From: UBA1546 sp049302185
GTDB taxonomy: Bacteria; Nitrospirota; Thermodesulfovibrionia; Thermodesulfovibrionales; UBA1546
Direction of reading: 5' to 3'
DNA length: 64,000 bases
NCBI GenBank assembly: GCA_049302185.1
Contig: JBAQLV010000032.1
Span: 8,245-72,244 of the forward strand
Part shown: one piece after another, positions 14,547 through 23,346 of the stretch
How positions within the stretch are numbered: the stretch's first letter is position 1
Layout: each line of letters starts with the position of its first letter
Translations under genes and position numbers: made by a program
The notes under the pieces: model-generated
What the model was told of the DNA's origin: nothing
Seen by the model: only the letters and a program-made list of their open reading frames with translations
Databases searched by the model: none

Positions 14547-15233
14547 TTATTTTTTCTCTGCTTTCCCTTCTGCCTCTTCCTTTTCTTCTTTCTTGCCTTT
14601 CTTTATTACTTCCGGCTCTACTATCTCAGGCGCAGCAGCAACAATGCCCTCAGCAGGAGCTTCAGGCTCTTTCTCAACAGCAGGAGCAACAATATTCAAA
14701 ACAACTTCATCAGGTGTGGTAAGAACCTCTATCCCCTCCCCCACCTGGATGTCTTTAACATGAATGGACTGGCCTATCTCAAGCTTTGATATGTCAGCCT
14801 CAAGATGCCCCGGTATCTTATCAGGCAGGCACGTTATTTCTATTTCCCTGAGCACATGCTGCAGGATGCCGCCGTCCCGCTTCACGCCTATCGGCTCTCC
14901 ATGAGTCACAATACGGACATTCACAGTCACCTTTTCCGTAAGAGATATCTCAAAAAAATCCGTATGCAGGATATCTCCCTTTAAGGGGTCTGTCTGATAT
15001 TCCTTAAGAATAGCCAGTTTTCTGTCGCCATCTGAGAACTTAAGATTAACAACTGTATGCTCGCCTGCCGTAGAGTCAATAAATTCAGCCATAGCCTTTT
15101 TTGATATTGCTATTGGCAGTGAACCGCCTCCCCTGTAGATAATTGCAGGTATCATGCCCTGTCTTCTCAGCGCCCTCGCAATACCTTTCCCTGCTTTATC
15201 CCTTTTTTCCACATTTAGTGTAACCCTTTCCAT
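14547..15233 (-). CDS. rplY: 50S ribosomal protein L25/general stress protein Ctc
   Basis: 228 residues, the long Ctc form. An N-terminal 5S rRNA-binding L25 domain (R-D-K-A-G-K-G-I-A-R-A-L-R-R-Q-G, P-A-I-I-Y) is followed by the TL5 C-terminal beta domain (about 100-185) and a low-complexity Glu/Ala/Lys tail ending K-A-E-K-K. The ATG at 15233 is used because GGAGGAG precedes it and M-E-R-V-T-L-N matches family starts; a TTG at 15281 in frame would read through the hairpin after prs. Confidence 0.95.
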   Translation of the reverse strand: MERVTLNVEKRDKAGKGIARALRRQGMIPAIIYRGGGSLPIAISKKAMAEFIDSTAGEHTVVNLKFSDGDRKLAILKEYQTDPLKGDILHTDFFEISLTEKVTVNVRIVTHGEPIGVKRDGGILQHVLREIEITCLPDKIPGHLEADISKLEIGQSIHVKDIQVGEGIEVLTTPDEVVLNIVAPAVEKEPEAPAEGIVAAAPEIVEPEVIKKGKKEEKEEAEGKAEKK

Positions 15234-15254
15234 CTTATCCTGCTCCTCCTTTAT

Positions 15255-15273
15255 CCCCGAAGAAATTTCGGGG
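15255..15273 (-). repeat. Hairpin CCCCGAA-N5-TTCGGGG between prs and rplY
   Basis: A perfect 7-bp stem lies right after the prs stop codon and before the rplY ribosome-binding site. It lacks a T-run, so it is more likely an RNA-stabilising hairpin or a dispersed palindrome than a terminator. A similar CCCGA/TCGGG palindrome occurs at 21151-21167. Confidence 0.7.
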
Positions 15274-16215
15274 TTATACAAAAAGCGAACTTATTGAAGA
15301 TTCTTCATGAATCCTTTTTATTGCCTCGGCAAGCAGAGGCGCTATGCTCAGGACTGTGAGCTTTTTGCATTTCTCCTGCTTGCTGTCAAGCTGTATTGTG
15401 TTTGTTACAATCAGTTCCTCTATAACTGAGTTATTAATCCTGTCTATCGCGGGACCTGAAAGGACAGCGTGCGTGCATGCTGCCAGAACCTTTTTTGCCC
15501 CCTTCTCCTTGAGCGCAGATGCAGCCTGAGTAATCGTGCCTGCCGTATCTATCATATCATCAAGTATAATTGTATTTCCCCCCCTTACATCACCTATTAC
15601 ATTCATTACCTGAGACTCATTTTCCCTCTCTCGCCTCTTGTCTATAATCGCAAGCGATGCGCTGAGCCTTTTTGCAAATGCCCTTGCTCTCTCCACGCCT
15701 CCTGCATCAGGTGAAACTATAACAATGTCCTTAATATTGCATTTTTTAATGTAATCAAGGATAACAGGCGAAGCATAAAGATGGTCAACAGGTATATTGA
15801 AGAATCCCTGTATCTGTCCTGCATGGAGGTCAACTGTCAGCACCCTGTTAGCGCCAGCCACTGTTATAAGGTCAGCCACCAGTTTTGAGGATATAGGCAC
15901 CCTCGGCTGAACCTTTCTGTCCTGCCTTCCATATCCATAGTAAGGGATAACCGCGGTTATCCTTCCTGCCGAAGCCCTTTTCAATGCGTCAATGAGAAGC
16001 AGGAGTTCTACAATATTATCATTTACAGGGGTGCATGTTGACTGAATCGCAAATATATCAGAGCCTCTTACATTCTCGTTTATCTGAACCATGATCTCGC
16101 CGTCGCTGAATGTGGTTATCAGCGTATCGCAGACAGGAATCCCGAGATATTCCGCAACCTCATTTGCGAGCTTCCTGTTAGAATTCCCTGTCAAAAGCTT
16201 TATGCTGTTTGGCAT
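15274..16215 (-). CDS. prs: Ribose-phosphate pyrophosphokinase (PRPP synthetase)
   Basis: The 313-residue enzyme makes PRPP from ribose-5-phosphate and ATP for nucleotide, His and Trp synthesis. The motifs are intact: F-S-D-G-E, R-G-S-D-I-F-A-I-Q-S-T, Y-Y-G-Y-G-R-Q-D-R-K (ATP site), D-L-H-A-G-Q-I-Q-G-F-F, and the PRPP loop V-I-L-D-D-M-I-D-T-A-G-T. The start follows GGAGGAACA. It probably heads a prs-rplY-pth transcript. Confidence 0.98.
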   Translation of the reverse strand: MPNSIKLLTGNSNRKLANEVAEYLGIPVCDTLITTFSDGEIMVQINENVRGSDIFAIQSTCTPVNDNIVELLLLIDALKRASAGRITAVIPYYGYGRQDRKVQPRVPISSKLVADLITVAGANRVLTVDLHAGQIQGFFNIPVDHLYASPVILDYIKKCNIKDIVIVSPDAGGVERARAFAKRLSASLAIIDKRRERENESQVMNVIGDVRGGNTIILDDMIDTAGTITQAASALKEKGAKKVLAACTHAVLSGPAIDRINNSVIEELIVTNTIQLDSKQEKCKKLTVLSIAPLLAEAIKRIHEESSISSLFV

Positions 16216-16295
16216 TGTTCCTCCATTTTCAGGTGTCAGTATTCAGCTGTCAGGTTTTAGTCAACGGACAACTAATACCTGAAACCTAAAACCTT

Positions 16296-16318
16296 TCGAT
16301 TTTGCCCCGCAAAATCGA
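16296..16318. repeat. Perfect hairpin TCGATTTTGC-CCC-GCAAAATCGA
   Basis: A 10-bp perfect stem with a 3-base loop lies between tRNA-Gln and prs, both transcribed leftward. It could end or process the tRNA transcript, or be another dispersed palindrome. There is no long T-run on either side. Confidence 0.65.
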
Positions 16319-16323
16319 GCTAA

Positions 16324-16395
16324 CTGGGGCGGGAGGATTCGAACCTCCATATGGGAGATCCAAAATCTCCTGACTTGCCGTTTGTCGACGCCCCA
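16324..16395 (-). tRNA. tRNA-Gln (TTG)
   Basis: On the minus strand, acceptor TGGGGCG pairs with CGCCCCA. The anticodon stem GGAGA/TCTCC encloses loop TTTTGGA (anticodon TTG). The T loop is TTCGAAT and the discriminator is G, all as in bacterial tRNA-Gln. CCA is not encoded, unlike tRNA-Met in this window. It sits between ispE and prs, a conserved location. Confidence 0.95.
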
Positions 16396-16403
16396 ACATG
16401 ACA

Positions 16404-16467
16404 AGTAGGAAGTAGAAAGTTGGAAATGGGAAGTATAAACTTCTCACTTCTCACTTCTCACTTCTAT
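16404..16467. repeat. Two adjoining heptamer tracts at the ispE 3' end
   Basis: A degenerate purine-rich tract (AGTAGGA, AGTAGAA, AGTTGGA, AATGGGA, AGTATAA) is followed by CTTCTCA three times plus CTTCTAT. The second tract encodes the last codons of ispE (I-E-V-R-S-E-K) and its stop. Confidence 0.85.
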
Positions 16468-17337
16468 TAGTGTCTCAACAACCCTGCTCCAGCAAGGCTT
16501 CATCGCCTCCGCAGCATCCTCAGCTTTTTCTCTGCTGTTGAATACACCGAAGACGGTCGGCCCGCTTCCGCTCATAAGTGAAGCCTCTGCCCCCATGGCA
16601 AGCAGCCTGTCCTTAATTTCCCCTATTACCTGAAACTCCCTTATCACAGGAAGCTCAAGGTCATTTTTCATCATTAAGGCTATTGATTTAAAATCCTGCC
16701 TCTCAAGGGCTTGACAGAAAAGTTTAATATTATTATCTCTCTTTGTCAACTCCGGAAGCAGCTTGCTCATTTCTGAATATGCCCATTTTGTTGATATGCC
16801 AAGAGCAGGTTTCACAATAACAATAATATGTCTGCTGACGGCTTCAAGTCCCGTGACTATCTCACCTCTGCCTCTAACAACAGCGACGGGGGCTTTAAAA
16901 AAGAAGGGGACATCAGATCCCAGCATCCCGCCGAATTTTATCAGCTCTTCATCTTTCAATCCGAGTTCCCACAGCCTGTTCAGCCCGGAAAGGGCGCATG
17001 CCGCATCGCTGCTTCCTCCACCCAGTCCTGCAGATACCGGTATCTCTTTCCTCAATGTTATGACTGCCCCTTTATTGACCGATAACTTTTCTTTAAGAAG
17101 AACCGCGGCCCTATAGACGAGATTTTCCTCAAGAGGTATATCGGCGTCTGTTTTTACCTCAATCCTGTCAGAATATCCAAAAGTGAGATAGTCATAGAGG
17201 GAGATGCTCTGCATGAGGCTTAATATCTCATGATAGCCGTCTTCTCTTCTTCCCAGAACCGACAGAAACCAGTTTATCTTTGCAGGCGTCTTTAAAGACA
17301 GTGACGAGTGACGAGTGACGAGTGACGAGTTTTTCAT
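16444..17337 (-). CDS. ispE: 4-diphosphocytidyl-2-C-methyl-D-erythritol kinase
   Basis: 297-residue GHMP kinase of the MEP isoprenoid pathway. T-P-A-K-I-N-W-F-L-S-V, the ATP loop P-V-S-A-G-L-G-G-G-S-S-D-A-A, and the late M-S-G-S-G-P-T-V-F-G are present. Both ends are altered by repeats: the first 13 or so codons (S-S-L-V-T-R-H-S-S-L) are encoded by a heptamer tract, with no ribosome-binding site before the ATG, and the C-terminus ends in another tract. Translation may depend on coupling to the upstream TPR gene, which stops 5 bases before. Confidence 0.95.
   Translation of the reverse strand: MKNSSLVTRHSSLSLKTPAKINWFLSVLGRREDGYHEILSLMQSISLYDYLTFGYSDRIEVKTDADIPLEENLVYRAAVLLKEKLSVNKGAVITLRKEIPVSAGLGGGSSDAACALSGLNRLWELGLKDEELIKFGGMLGSDVPFFFKAPVAVVRGRGEIVTGLEAVSRHIIVIVKPALGISTKWAYSEMSKLLPELTKRDNNIKLFCQALERQDFKSIALMMKNDLELPVIREFQVIGEIKDRLLAMGAEASLMSGSGPTVFGVFNSREKAEDAAEAMKPCWSRVVETLIEVRSEK
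17301..17330. repeat. Heptamer tandem repeat (GTGACGA)4 in the ispE start region
   Basis: Four perfect units plus two bases. Read on the minus strand it gives L-V-T-R-H-S-S-L. The same heptamer (reverse complement CGTCACT, four copies) lies in frame in cbiQ at 62591-62618 and yields the same peptide. Confidence 0.95.
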
Positions 17338-17342
17338 TATTA

Positions 17343-19037
17343 TTATTGAATCTTTAATTTTAAATCTTGAATTTTCTTTTCTACTCTTCCTTTAAGCCCC
17401 TCTTCTTTTTCGTGGAATTTAAGCGCGTTCTCCCATGCATCCAGCGCATCTTTATTCAGACCCTGAGAGAGGTAGACATCTCCAAGGTGTTCATGGATTA
17501 CAGGGTCATTGTTTACTATGCTCAAGGCTTTCTGCAATGTCTTTACAGCCTCCTCATGCTGTCCCATCTTGAAATACACCCAGCCAAGACTGTCAATCAT
17601 ATATCCATTGTCAGGTTTTAACTTAAGCGCCTTCTGTATAAGAGAAAGGGCTTCCTCAAGGTTTATGCCTTTATCAGCGTAACTGTATCCAAGGTAATTC
17701 AGGGCGTCGGCATGTTCGGGATTTATCTCGATAGTGCGCCTAAGATATTTCACCATCTCTTCAAATCTGCCTGTTTTTTCATGCGCCACTGCCATATTGA
17801 AATTGAGTTCGGCGTCGTTGGGGAAAAGTCCCAGCCCCTCCGAGAATATTCCCTCTGCTTTTTTGTAGTCTTTTAACTGCATATAACTAACACCGAGATA
17901 GACATACACTTCAGGCTTGCCTTTCTCAAAGCTCAGTATCTCTTCATACATTTTTACCGCATCAGTGTGCTGCCCTTCTTTTGAATAGATAAAGCCGAGA
18001 TGCAGGAATGCCCCTATGTTTTTTGGGTCCACGGCAATAATCTTTTTCAGTTCTTCTGACGCCTCTTTATATCTTTCTACTTCTTCAAGGGTAACGGCTA
18101 AATAGTATCTAATCTGCACATCCGCAGGCTTGGCTGTAAGGACAATCCTGAATTCTTCTATAGCCCTGTCATACTGCTTGCTTTCTATATAGAGAAATCC
18201 GAGTCTTCTGTGTATATCAAGATTTGCCGGCTCCTGAATGCTCATATTCCTGAGCTGCTCTATGGCTTTGTCAACGGTTTTATCTTTCAGATAAATCTGC
18301 GTAAGCCGTTCCTGTGCAATCGTGTTATGCGGATTAAGCTCCACGCTTTTTTTATAATGCTTCTCCGCCTGTTTCAAATCTCCCTTAAGTTCGCTTATCA
18401 CCCCGAGGTTAAGGTATGCGGCATCAAAATTTGGTCTTATCTCTGTGACCTTGCTGAAATATTCCGCCGCTTTATCGTAATCCTCCAAATCCATATTTAT
18501 AAGGCCAAGGTAATACATGCCCATAGCATTGTCGGGGTCTGTTTTGAGAAAAGACTCAAGGATTTCCTTTGCATCGGAATATCGCTTTTCTGCAGCATAC
18601 AAAACCCCAAGAAAAAGGTATGCGTCTGCCTGTGTGTTATCAAGTTTAAGCGCCTTCTCAAAAATCCGTATTGCCTTGTCTGTATTTTTCTGGCTGTTAT
18701 AAAGTTCACCAAGCAGCATAAGCGCCGGGACATAATCAGGATTTGCCTTCACAGTCTCTTCTGTCATTGCGATAGCTTCAGGAATCTTGCCTGTCCTCAG
18801 AAGCACATAACTTATCTGGGTTCTGATGTAAGGAGATGAAGGGTCTATCTTAAGCGCCTCTGAATAGTTATTCAGCGCGTCTTCCCATTTGCCTAAAAGT
18901 TCTGCCTCATAGCCGAGGATATAATGATAATAAGCCTCTTTTGGAATATCAGGAGATTCGGCAGGCTCTGTACGAAATATCTGAGCACATGAAAAGACAA
19001 AGAGCACCGGCAGTATTAACAGGATTTTTCTATACAT
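17343..19037 (-). CDS. TPR-repeat lipoprotein
   Basis: 564 residues. A signal peptide M-Y-R-K-I-L-L-I-L-P-V-L-F-V-F-S-C ends in a lipobox-like cysteine at 17, followed by about fifteen tandem 34-residue tetratricopeptide repeats (recurrent A-x-x-Y-L-x-L-G and P-D-N patterns). It is probably an outer-membrane or periplasmic-facing scaffold. The exact partner is unknown; Lol-dependent lipoprotein genes lie divergently upstream. The C-terminal K-I-Q-D-L-K-L-K-I-Q is encoded by a repeat-like AT tract. Confidence 0.85.
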   Translation of the reverse strand: MYRKILLILPVLFVFSCAQIFRTEPAESPDIPKEAYYHYILGYEAELLGKWEDALNNYSEALKIDPSSPYIRTQISYVLLRTGKIPEAIAMTEETVKANPDYVPALMLLGELYNSQKNTDKAIRIFEKALKLDNTQADAYLFLGVLYAAEKRYSDAKEILESFLKTDPDNAMGMYYLGLINMDLEDYDKAAEYFSKVTEIRPNFDAAYLNLGVISELKGDLKQAEKHYKKSVELNPHNTIAQERLTQIYLKDKTVDKAIEQLRNMSIQEPANLDIHRRLGFLYIESKQYDRAIEEFRIVLTAKPADVQIRYYLAVTLEEVERYKEASEELKKIIAVDPKNIGAFLHLGFIYSKEGQHTDAVKMYEEILSFEKGKPEVYVYLGVSYMQLKDYKKAEGIFSEGLGLFPNDAELNFNMAVAHEKTGRFEEMVKYLRRTIEINPEHADALNYLGYSYADKGINLEEALSLIQKALKLKPDNGYMIDSLGWVYFKMGQHEEAVKTLQKALSIVNNDPVIHEHLGDVYLSQGLNKDALDAWENALKFHEKEEGLKGRVEKKIQDLKLKIQ

Positions 19038-19165
19038 GATGTTATTATGCCATATAAGCTATAGGGGGTCAACGCGCACATAGACTTTCTGACAGGCAGG
19101 GTTAGTTTGAGCGACTTCAATTTCATTCTTGTTGAAACCTATCAATTCATGATATATTCATTTGC

Positions 19166-20395
19166 ATGCGAAGAAATGTGCCATATCATTTTTTTATAGC
19201 GTTCCGTTATCTTAAATCAAGAAAAAGACATAAGGGAATTTCTCTTAATACAGTAATTTCTGTTGGCGGTGTGGCAGTCGGTGTCATGGCGCTCCTTGTT
19301 GTCCTCTCAGTTATGAGCGGCTTCCATGAGGACCTGCAGAGAAAAATACTTGGTGTAAATGCGCATATTATAGTGCTCAGCTACAGAGGGGCTATGACTG
19401 ACTACAAAGAAGTATTAGAGAAGGTCAGCGGAGAAAAAGATGTTGTCTCTGCATCGCCCTTTGTTCTCGGACAGGTCATGTCTTCATCAGGCAAAAGGGC
19501 GCATGGTGTATTCTTAAGAGGAATAGACCCTTCTCTTGAGGCAAATACCACAGAGATAGCTAAATACATAAAAGACGGAAAACTTGACGACCTGAAATCC
19601 AAAGACAGCATTCCGGGCATTGTAATAGGGAAAGAGCTTTCAAGCAGTCTCGGTGTTCTCAGGAATGACATAATAAACATCATATCTCCTGTCGGAGAAA
19701 TCGGGCCTATGGGAATGCTGCCGAAAGTTAAACAATTCAGAGTGGCTGCGATATTTGAAGTGGGAATGTTTGAATATGATTCAAACCTTGTCCTTACAGA
19801 ACTTTCTTATGCCCAGGATTTTTTCGGAATGGGTAATAGCGTAACAGGCATAGAACTCAAGATTAAGGATGTGTACATGGCAAAGGAGGTAAGGGAACGG
19901 GTTCAGAAAACACTTGCATTCCCGTATTACGGAAGGGACTGGATGCAGATGCACAAGAACCTTTTTTCAGCGCTGAAACTTGAAAAACTTGCGATGTTTG
20001 TCATACTTGTTCTAATAATTCTTGTCGCCTCATTCAATATAGTCGGCACGCTTATAATGAATGTCATAGAAAAAAGCAGGGAGATAGCAATCCTCAAGGC
20101 AATGGGAGCCACAAAAAAAGGCATTATGGCCATATTCATGCTCCAGGGATTTTTTATAGGACTTGCAGGCACATTGCTCGGGATTGTCGGCGGATACATA
20201 CTCGGCTATATGTTTAACAATGTCATCAGATTGCCTGCAGATGTATATTATCTCAGCCATCTGCCTATAAAAATGAAGCTCATTGATTTCATAGCTGTAT
20301 CTCTATCTGCATTGACAATAAGTTTTCTTGCAACAATCTATCCTGCATGGCAGGCGGCAAAACTGAACCCTGTAGAACCGCTGCGGTATGAATGA
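19166..20395 (+). CDS. lolC: Lipoprotein-releasing ABC permease LolC/E
   Basis: The 409-residue permease extracts outer-membrane lipoproteins from the inner membrane. An N-terminal helix (V-G-G-V-A-V-G-V-M-A-L-L-V-V-L-S) is followed by a periplasmic MacB-like domain and three C-terminal FtsX helices (about 275-400, with K-A-M-G-A-T-K-K-G-I and P-A-W-Q-A-A-K-L-N-P-V-E-P-L-R-Y-E). A single permease gene is present, as in genomes with homodimeric LolCE. A -10-like TATATT at 19153-19158 sits so close to the ATG that the mRNA could be nearly leaderless. Confidence 0.94.
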   Translation: MRRNVPYHFFIAFRYLKSRKRHKGISLNTVISVGGVAVGVMALLVVLSVMSGFHEDLQRKILGVNAHIIVLSYRGAMTDYKEVLEKVSGEKDVVSASPFVLGQVMSSSGKRAHGVFLRGIDPSLEANTTEIAKYIKDGKLDDLKSKDSIPGIVIGKELSSSLGVLRNDIINIISPVGEIGPMGMLPKVKQFRVAAIFEVGMFEYDSNLVLTELSYAQDFFGMGNSVTGIELKIKDVYMAKEVRERVQKTLAFPYYGRDWMQMHKNLFSALKLEKLAMFVILVLIILVASFNIVGTLIMNVIEKSREIAILKAMGATKKGIMAIFMLQGFFIGLAGTLLGIVGGYILGYMFNNVIRLPADVYYLSHLPIKMKLIDFIAVSLSALTISFLATIYPAWQAAKLNPVEPLRYE

Positions 20396-20410
20396 AAATA
20401 AAACCAAGAA

Positions 20411-21073
20411 ATGATTGAAGTAAAGGGATTAAAAAAGTCTTTTTTCCTGCCTGCAGGAGAAGTAAAGGTTCTGAACGGCATAGACCTTTCTATAAGTCGG
20501 GGAGAGATGCTCGCAATAGTCGGCGTATCAGGCGCGGGGAAAAGCACCCTTCTGCACATCATGGGCACGCTGGATGAACCAACATCAGGCAACGTCTTAT
20601 ATGAAAGCAGGGACGTATTTTCTCTGGATGATTATTCACTTGCCGGTTTCAGGAATAAATCAATAGGCTTCGTTTTCCAGTTTCATCATCTTCTGCCTGA
20701 ATTTACAGCAATTGAGAATGTATTAATGCCGGGACTGATAAACATGTCTGGTTACAAAGAAATTAAAGAGAGAGCGGAAATGCTTTTAGGAGAACTGGGG
20801 TTATCTGAACGGAAGAACCATCGTCCCGGAGAACTTTCGGGCGGAGAGCAGCAGCGGGTTGCCGTTGCACGGGCATTGATAAATGAACCGAAGGTCGTAT
20901 TAGCAGACGAACCTACAGGAAATCTTGACACCCATACAGGCGAAGAGCTTTTCAAGCTTCTGCTGCATCTCAATGAAAAGAAAAGAATCACTTTCGTAAT
21001 AGTCACACATAACGAATCTCTGTCAAGACAGTGCCACAGGGTTCTTGAGATGGTTGACGGAAAGTTCAGGTAG
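20411..21073 (+). CDS. lolD: Lipoprotein-releasing ABC ATPase LolD
   Basis: 220-residue ATPase partner of LolC, 15 bases downstream. Walker A G-V-S-G-A-G-K-S-T (about 37-45), signature L-S-G-G-E-Q-Q-R-V-A-V-A-R-A, Walker B V-V-L-A-D-E-P-T-G-N-L-D and the switch histidine in V-I-V-T-H-N are all intact. Length is typical of LolD/MacB-class ATPases. Confidence 0.95.
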   Translation: MIEVKGLKKSFFLPAGEVKVLNGIDLSISRGEMLAIVGVSGAGKSTLLHIMGTLDEPTSGNVLYESRDVFSLDDYSLAGFRNKSIGFVFQFHHLLPEFTAIENVLMPGLINMSGYKEIKERAEMLLGELGLSERKNHRPGELSGGEQQRVAVARALINEPKVVLADEPTGNLDTHTGEELFKLLLHLNEKKRITFVIVTHNESLSRQCHRVLEMVDGKFR

Positions 21074-21150
21074 AATTTTATTGAGAAAAACTTGTTGACA
21101 ATATGTATTATGTCTGGTAGGATTTTGATAGCTAAGAATTGGTGTATTAA

Positions 21151-21167
21151 TCCCGATATTATCGGGA
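21151..21167. repeat. Palindrome TCCCGATA-T-TATCGGGA
   Basis: A perfect palindrome in the leader of the SWIB gene, about 20 bases upstream of its ribosome-binding site. It could be a regulatory hairpin or an operator. Its CCCGA/TCGGG ends resemble the prs-rplY hairpin (15255-15273), suggesting a dispersed family. Confidence 0.7.
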
Positions 21168-21190
21168 AGAATTATAGAAGGAGGTAAGGT

Positions 21191-21535
21191 ATGATTAAGA
21201 AAAAGGCAGCAAAGAAGACAGTAGCAAAGAAAGCTGTAAAGAAGGTCGCAAAGAAAAAGGTTGTAAAGAAGGCTAAGACAAAGAGGAAACCTAATGCTGC
21301 GTTCATGAAGCCCATGAAGATCAGCAGCGCCCTTGCATTAGTTGTAGGAGACAAACCTATTCCAAGGACAGAGGTTACCAAGAAACTCTGGCAGTACATC
21401 AAGAAGAACGGGCTTCAGGACAAAGTCAACAGAAGGATGATAAATGCCGATGCAAATCTGAAAGCAGTATTCGGAGGCAAGGGCAAAGTTTCAATGTTTG
21501 AGATGACCAAGCTGGTCAGCAAACATATGAGCTAA
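21191..21535 (+). CDS. SWIB/MDM2-domain protein with histone-like lysine tail
   Basis: 114 residues. The first 37 are Lys/Ala/Val repeats (K-K-A-A-K-K-T-V-A-K-K-A) like bacterial histone H1-type tails. Residues about 38-114 form a SWIB domain (K-P-M-K-I-S-S-A-L-A, R-T-E-V-T-K-K-L-W-Q-Y-I-K-K-N-G-L-Q-D). Such proteins probably bind DNA and may compact the nucleoid. It has a strong GGAGG site and its own terminator, so it appears monocistronic and well expressed. Confidence 0.9.
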   Translation: MIKKKAAKKTVAKKAVKKVAKKKVVKKAKTKRKPNAAFMKPMKISSALALVVGDKPIPRTEVTKKLWQYIKKNGLQDKVNRRMINADANLKAVFGGKGKVSMFEMTKLVSKHMS

Positions 21536-21570
21536 GAATCGAATCAGCGATTTTTGTTAGTTTAAGTTAA

Positions 21571-21630
21571 AGGCAGGCAAATAAATCACTTCCCGCCTCA
21601 GTGAAAGTGATTTATTTGCCTGCCTTTTTA
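21571..21630 (+). terminator. Strong intrinsic terminator after the SWIB gene
   Basis: Arms 21571-21591 and 21605-21625 form a perfect 21-bp stem around a 13-base loop, followed by TTTTT. The stem carries A-rich bases on the other side, so it may act in both directions. Confidence 0.93.
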
Positions 21631-21676
21631 TTCTTCCTGCTCCCGCATTATTTTTTAGCATCGGAATATATCCTGA

Positions 21677-21706
21677 TTGCCTTGTTTCACTCAGAAATGG
21701 TAGAAT
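21677..21706 (+). promoter_or_regulatory. Sigma70-type promoter of guaB
   Basis: TTGCCT, an 18-base spacer and TAGAAT. The predicted start near 21713 lies downstream of the in-frame ATG at 21705, which supports the ATG at 21732 as the true guaB start. Confidence 0.55.
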
Positions 21707-21731
21707 GTATGAAAATTTTCAGAGGCGAGAA

Positions 21732-23192
21732 ATGATAGAACAGAAAATACCTGTAGGTTTAACATTTGATGATGTGCTTCTTATTCCTGCGAAATCAGAT
21801 ATCCTTCCAATGGACGCTGACATATCTACCAGCCTTACAAAGAAGATAAAAATAAATATCCCCCTGCTCAGCGCTGCCATGGATACAGTCACAGAATCAG
21901 ATCTTGCAATATCAATAGCGCGCGAAGGCGGAATCGGAATAATCCACAGGGCAATGTCTGCGCAGAGGCAGGCGTCAGAAGTGGACAGGGTAAAGAAATC
22001 AGAGAGCGGCATGATAATAGACCCTGTGACAATCTCGCCTGATGAGCCAATCTCAGAGGCAATGGCTCTGATGGAAAAATACAAGATATCAGGCGTGCCT
22101 GTTACAGTAAAAGGAAAACTCGTTGGGATACTCACAAACAGGGACTTAAAATTTGAGACCGGGTTGAGCAAAAAGGTCTCAGACGTTATGACAAAGAAAA
22201 ATCTGATAACAGCATCTATAGGAACAGACCTTGAGAAAGCAAAGGCGATTCTTCACAAATACAAAATAGAGAAACTGCCGATTGTTGACAGGGATTTCAA
22301 CCTGAAAGGCCTTATAACAATCAAAGACATCGAGAAGAGAAGAAAGTATCCTCATTCATGCAAGGATAAGTTAGGAAGATTAAGGGTTGGCGGAGCAATC
22401 GGCGTAGGAGAGGATGCCATTTTCAGAGCAAGTCTCCTTGTAAAAGCAGGCGCTGATGTGCTTGCAATAGATACAGCTCACGGCCATACAAAGTTGGTCA
22501 TAGAGGTCTTGAAGAAGGTTAAGAAAAAATTCAACATAGAAGTCATTGTCGGAAATGTTGGAACTCAGGAAGGGACGCTGGATTTAATAAAAGCAGGCGC
22601 TGATGCAGTCAAGGTTGGAATAGGTCCCGGCTCTATCTGCACAACGAGAATTGTTGCAGGCGCAGGAGTTCCGCAGATTACAGCGATAATTAACTGCTAT
22701 TCGGTAGCAAAAAAATACGGAGTCCCCATCATTGCAGACGGAGGCGTAAAATATTCCGGAGATATAACAAAGGCTCTTGCTGCGGGAGCGCACTCTATTA
22801 TGATAGGAGGGCTTTTTGCAGGAACAGATGAATCACCGGGCGAAACAATCCTCTATCAGGGAAGAAGCTATAAAGTTTACAGGGGAATGGGTTCTCTGGG
22901 CGCAATGGAGCAGGGCTCAAAGGACAGATACCAGCAGGCAGGCGTTGAAAGTAAAAAACTCGTTCCTGAAGGAGTTGAAGGAAGAGTTCCCAATAAAGGG
23001 CCTCTCTCACATAGCGTGCATCAGTTAATGGGCGGACTCCGTTCGGGAATGGGCTATTGCGGATGCAAAAATCTCAATGAATTAAGGCAGAAGGCAAAGT
23101 TCCTCAGGATTACAAACGCAGGGCTAAGGGAAAGCCACGTCCACGATGTCATCATCACAAGAGAAGCGCCGAATTACAGAACAGAGTGGTAA
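21732..23192 (+). CDS. guaB: Inosine-5'-monophosphate dehydrogenase
   Basis: The 486-residue enzyme oxidises IMP to XMP in guanine nucleotide synthesis. The TIM barrel starts at G-L-T-F-D-D-V-L-L-I-P-A, two CBS domains are inserted at about 90-200, and the catalytic loop is G-P-G-S-I-C-T-T-R-I-V-A-G. The flap R-G-M-G-S-L-G-A-M and the finger region are present. The start at 21732 fits the family (M-I-E-Q-K-I-P), the AGAGGCGA ribosome-binding site and the promoter position. Confidence 0.97.
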   Translation: MIEQKIPVGLTFDDVLLIPAKSDILPMDADISTSLTKKIKINIPLLSAAMDTVTESDLAISIAREGGIGIIHRAMSAQRQASEVDRVKKSESGMIIDPVTISPDEPISEAMALMEKYKISGVPVTVKGKLVGILTNRDLKFETGLSKKVSDVMTKKNLITASIGTDLEKAKAILHKYKIEKLPIVDRDFNLKGLITIKDIEKRRKYPHSCKDKLGRLRVGGAIGVGEDAIFRASLLVKAGADVLAIDTAHGHTKLVIEVLKKVKKKFNIEVIVGNVGTQEGTLDLIKAGADAVKVGIGPGSICTTRIVAGAGVPQITAIINCYSVAKKYGVPIIADGGVKYSGDITKALAAGAHSIMIGGLFAGTDESPGETILYQGRSYKVYRGMGSLGAMEQGSKDRYQQAGVESKKLVPEGVEGRVPNKGPLSHSVHQLMGGLRSGMGYCGCKNLNELRQKAKFLRITNAGLRESHVHDVIITREAPNYRTEW

Positions 23193-23267
23193 TCCGCTGC
23201 TTCGTAAACCCCGTTTAGAAAACATGGAGCATCCCTGACGTTAAATGGCAGAGCTTTCTAACGGGGT
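23191..23267. repeat. Dispersed repeat with MITE-like inverted ends
   Basis: 23208-23267 is bounded by ACCCCGTTTAGAAA and TTTCTAACGGGGT, inverted repeats differing by one base. The first 46 bases (23191-23236) match 44672-44718 at about 43 positions. The element at 40932-41029 has the same ends. It encodes nothing visible and may serve as a terminator-like hairpin for guaB. Confidence 0.8.
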
Positions 23268-23346
23268 AAAGGTTTTGAATCCCATATGCTTGCCGAAACA
23301 TTTTGTTAAATGTATTGTTTATTTCTGAGGCAATGGGAAGTTATTT

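Noticed and set aside
14547..15281. Longer rplY starting at a TTG at 15281
   Set aside because: It would translate through the hairpin after prs and add 16 residues without family support. ATG 15233 has a proper ribosome-binding site.
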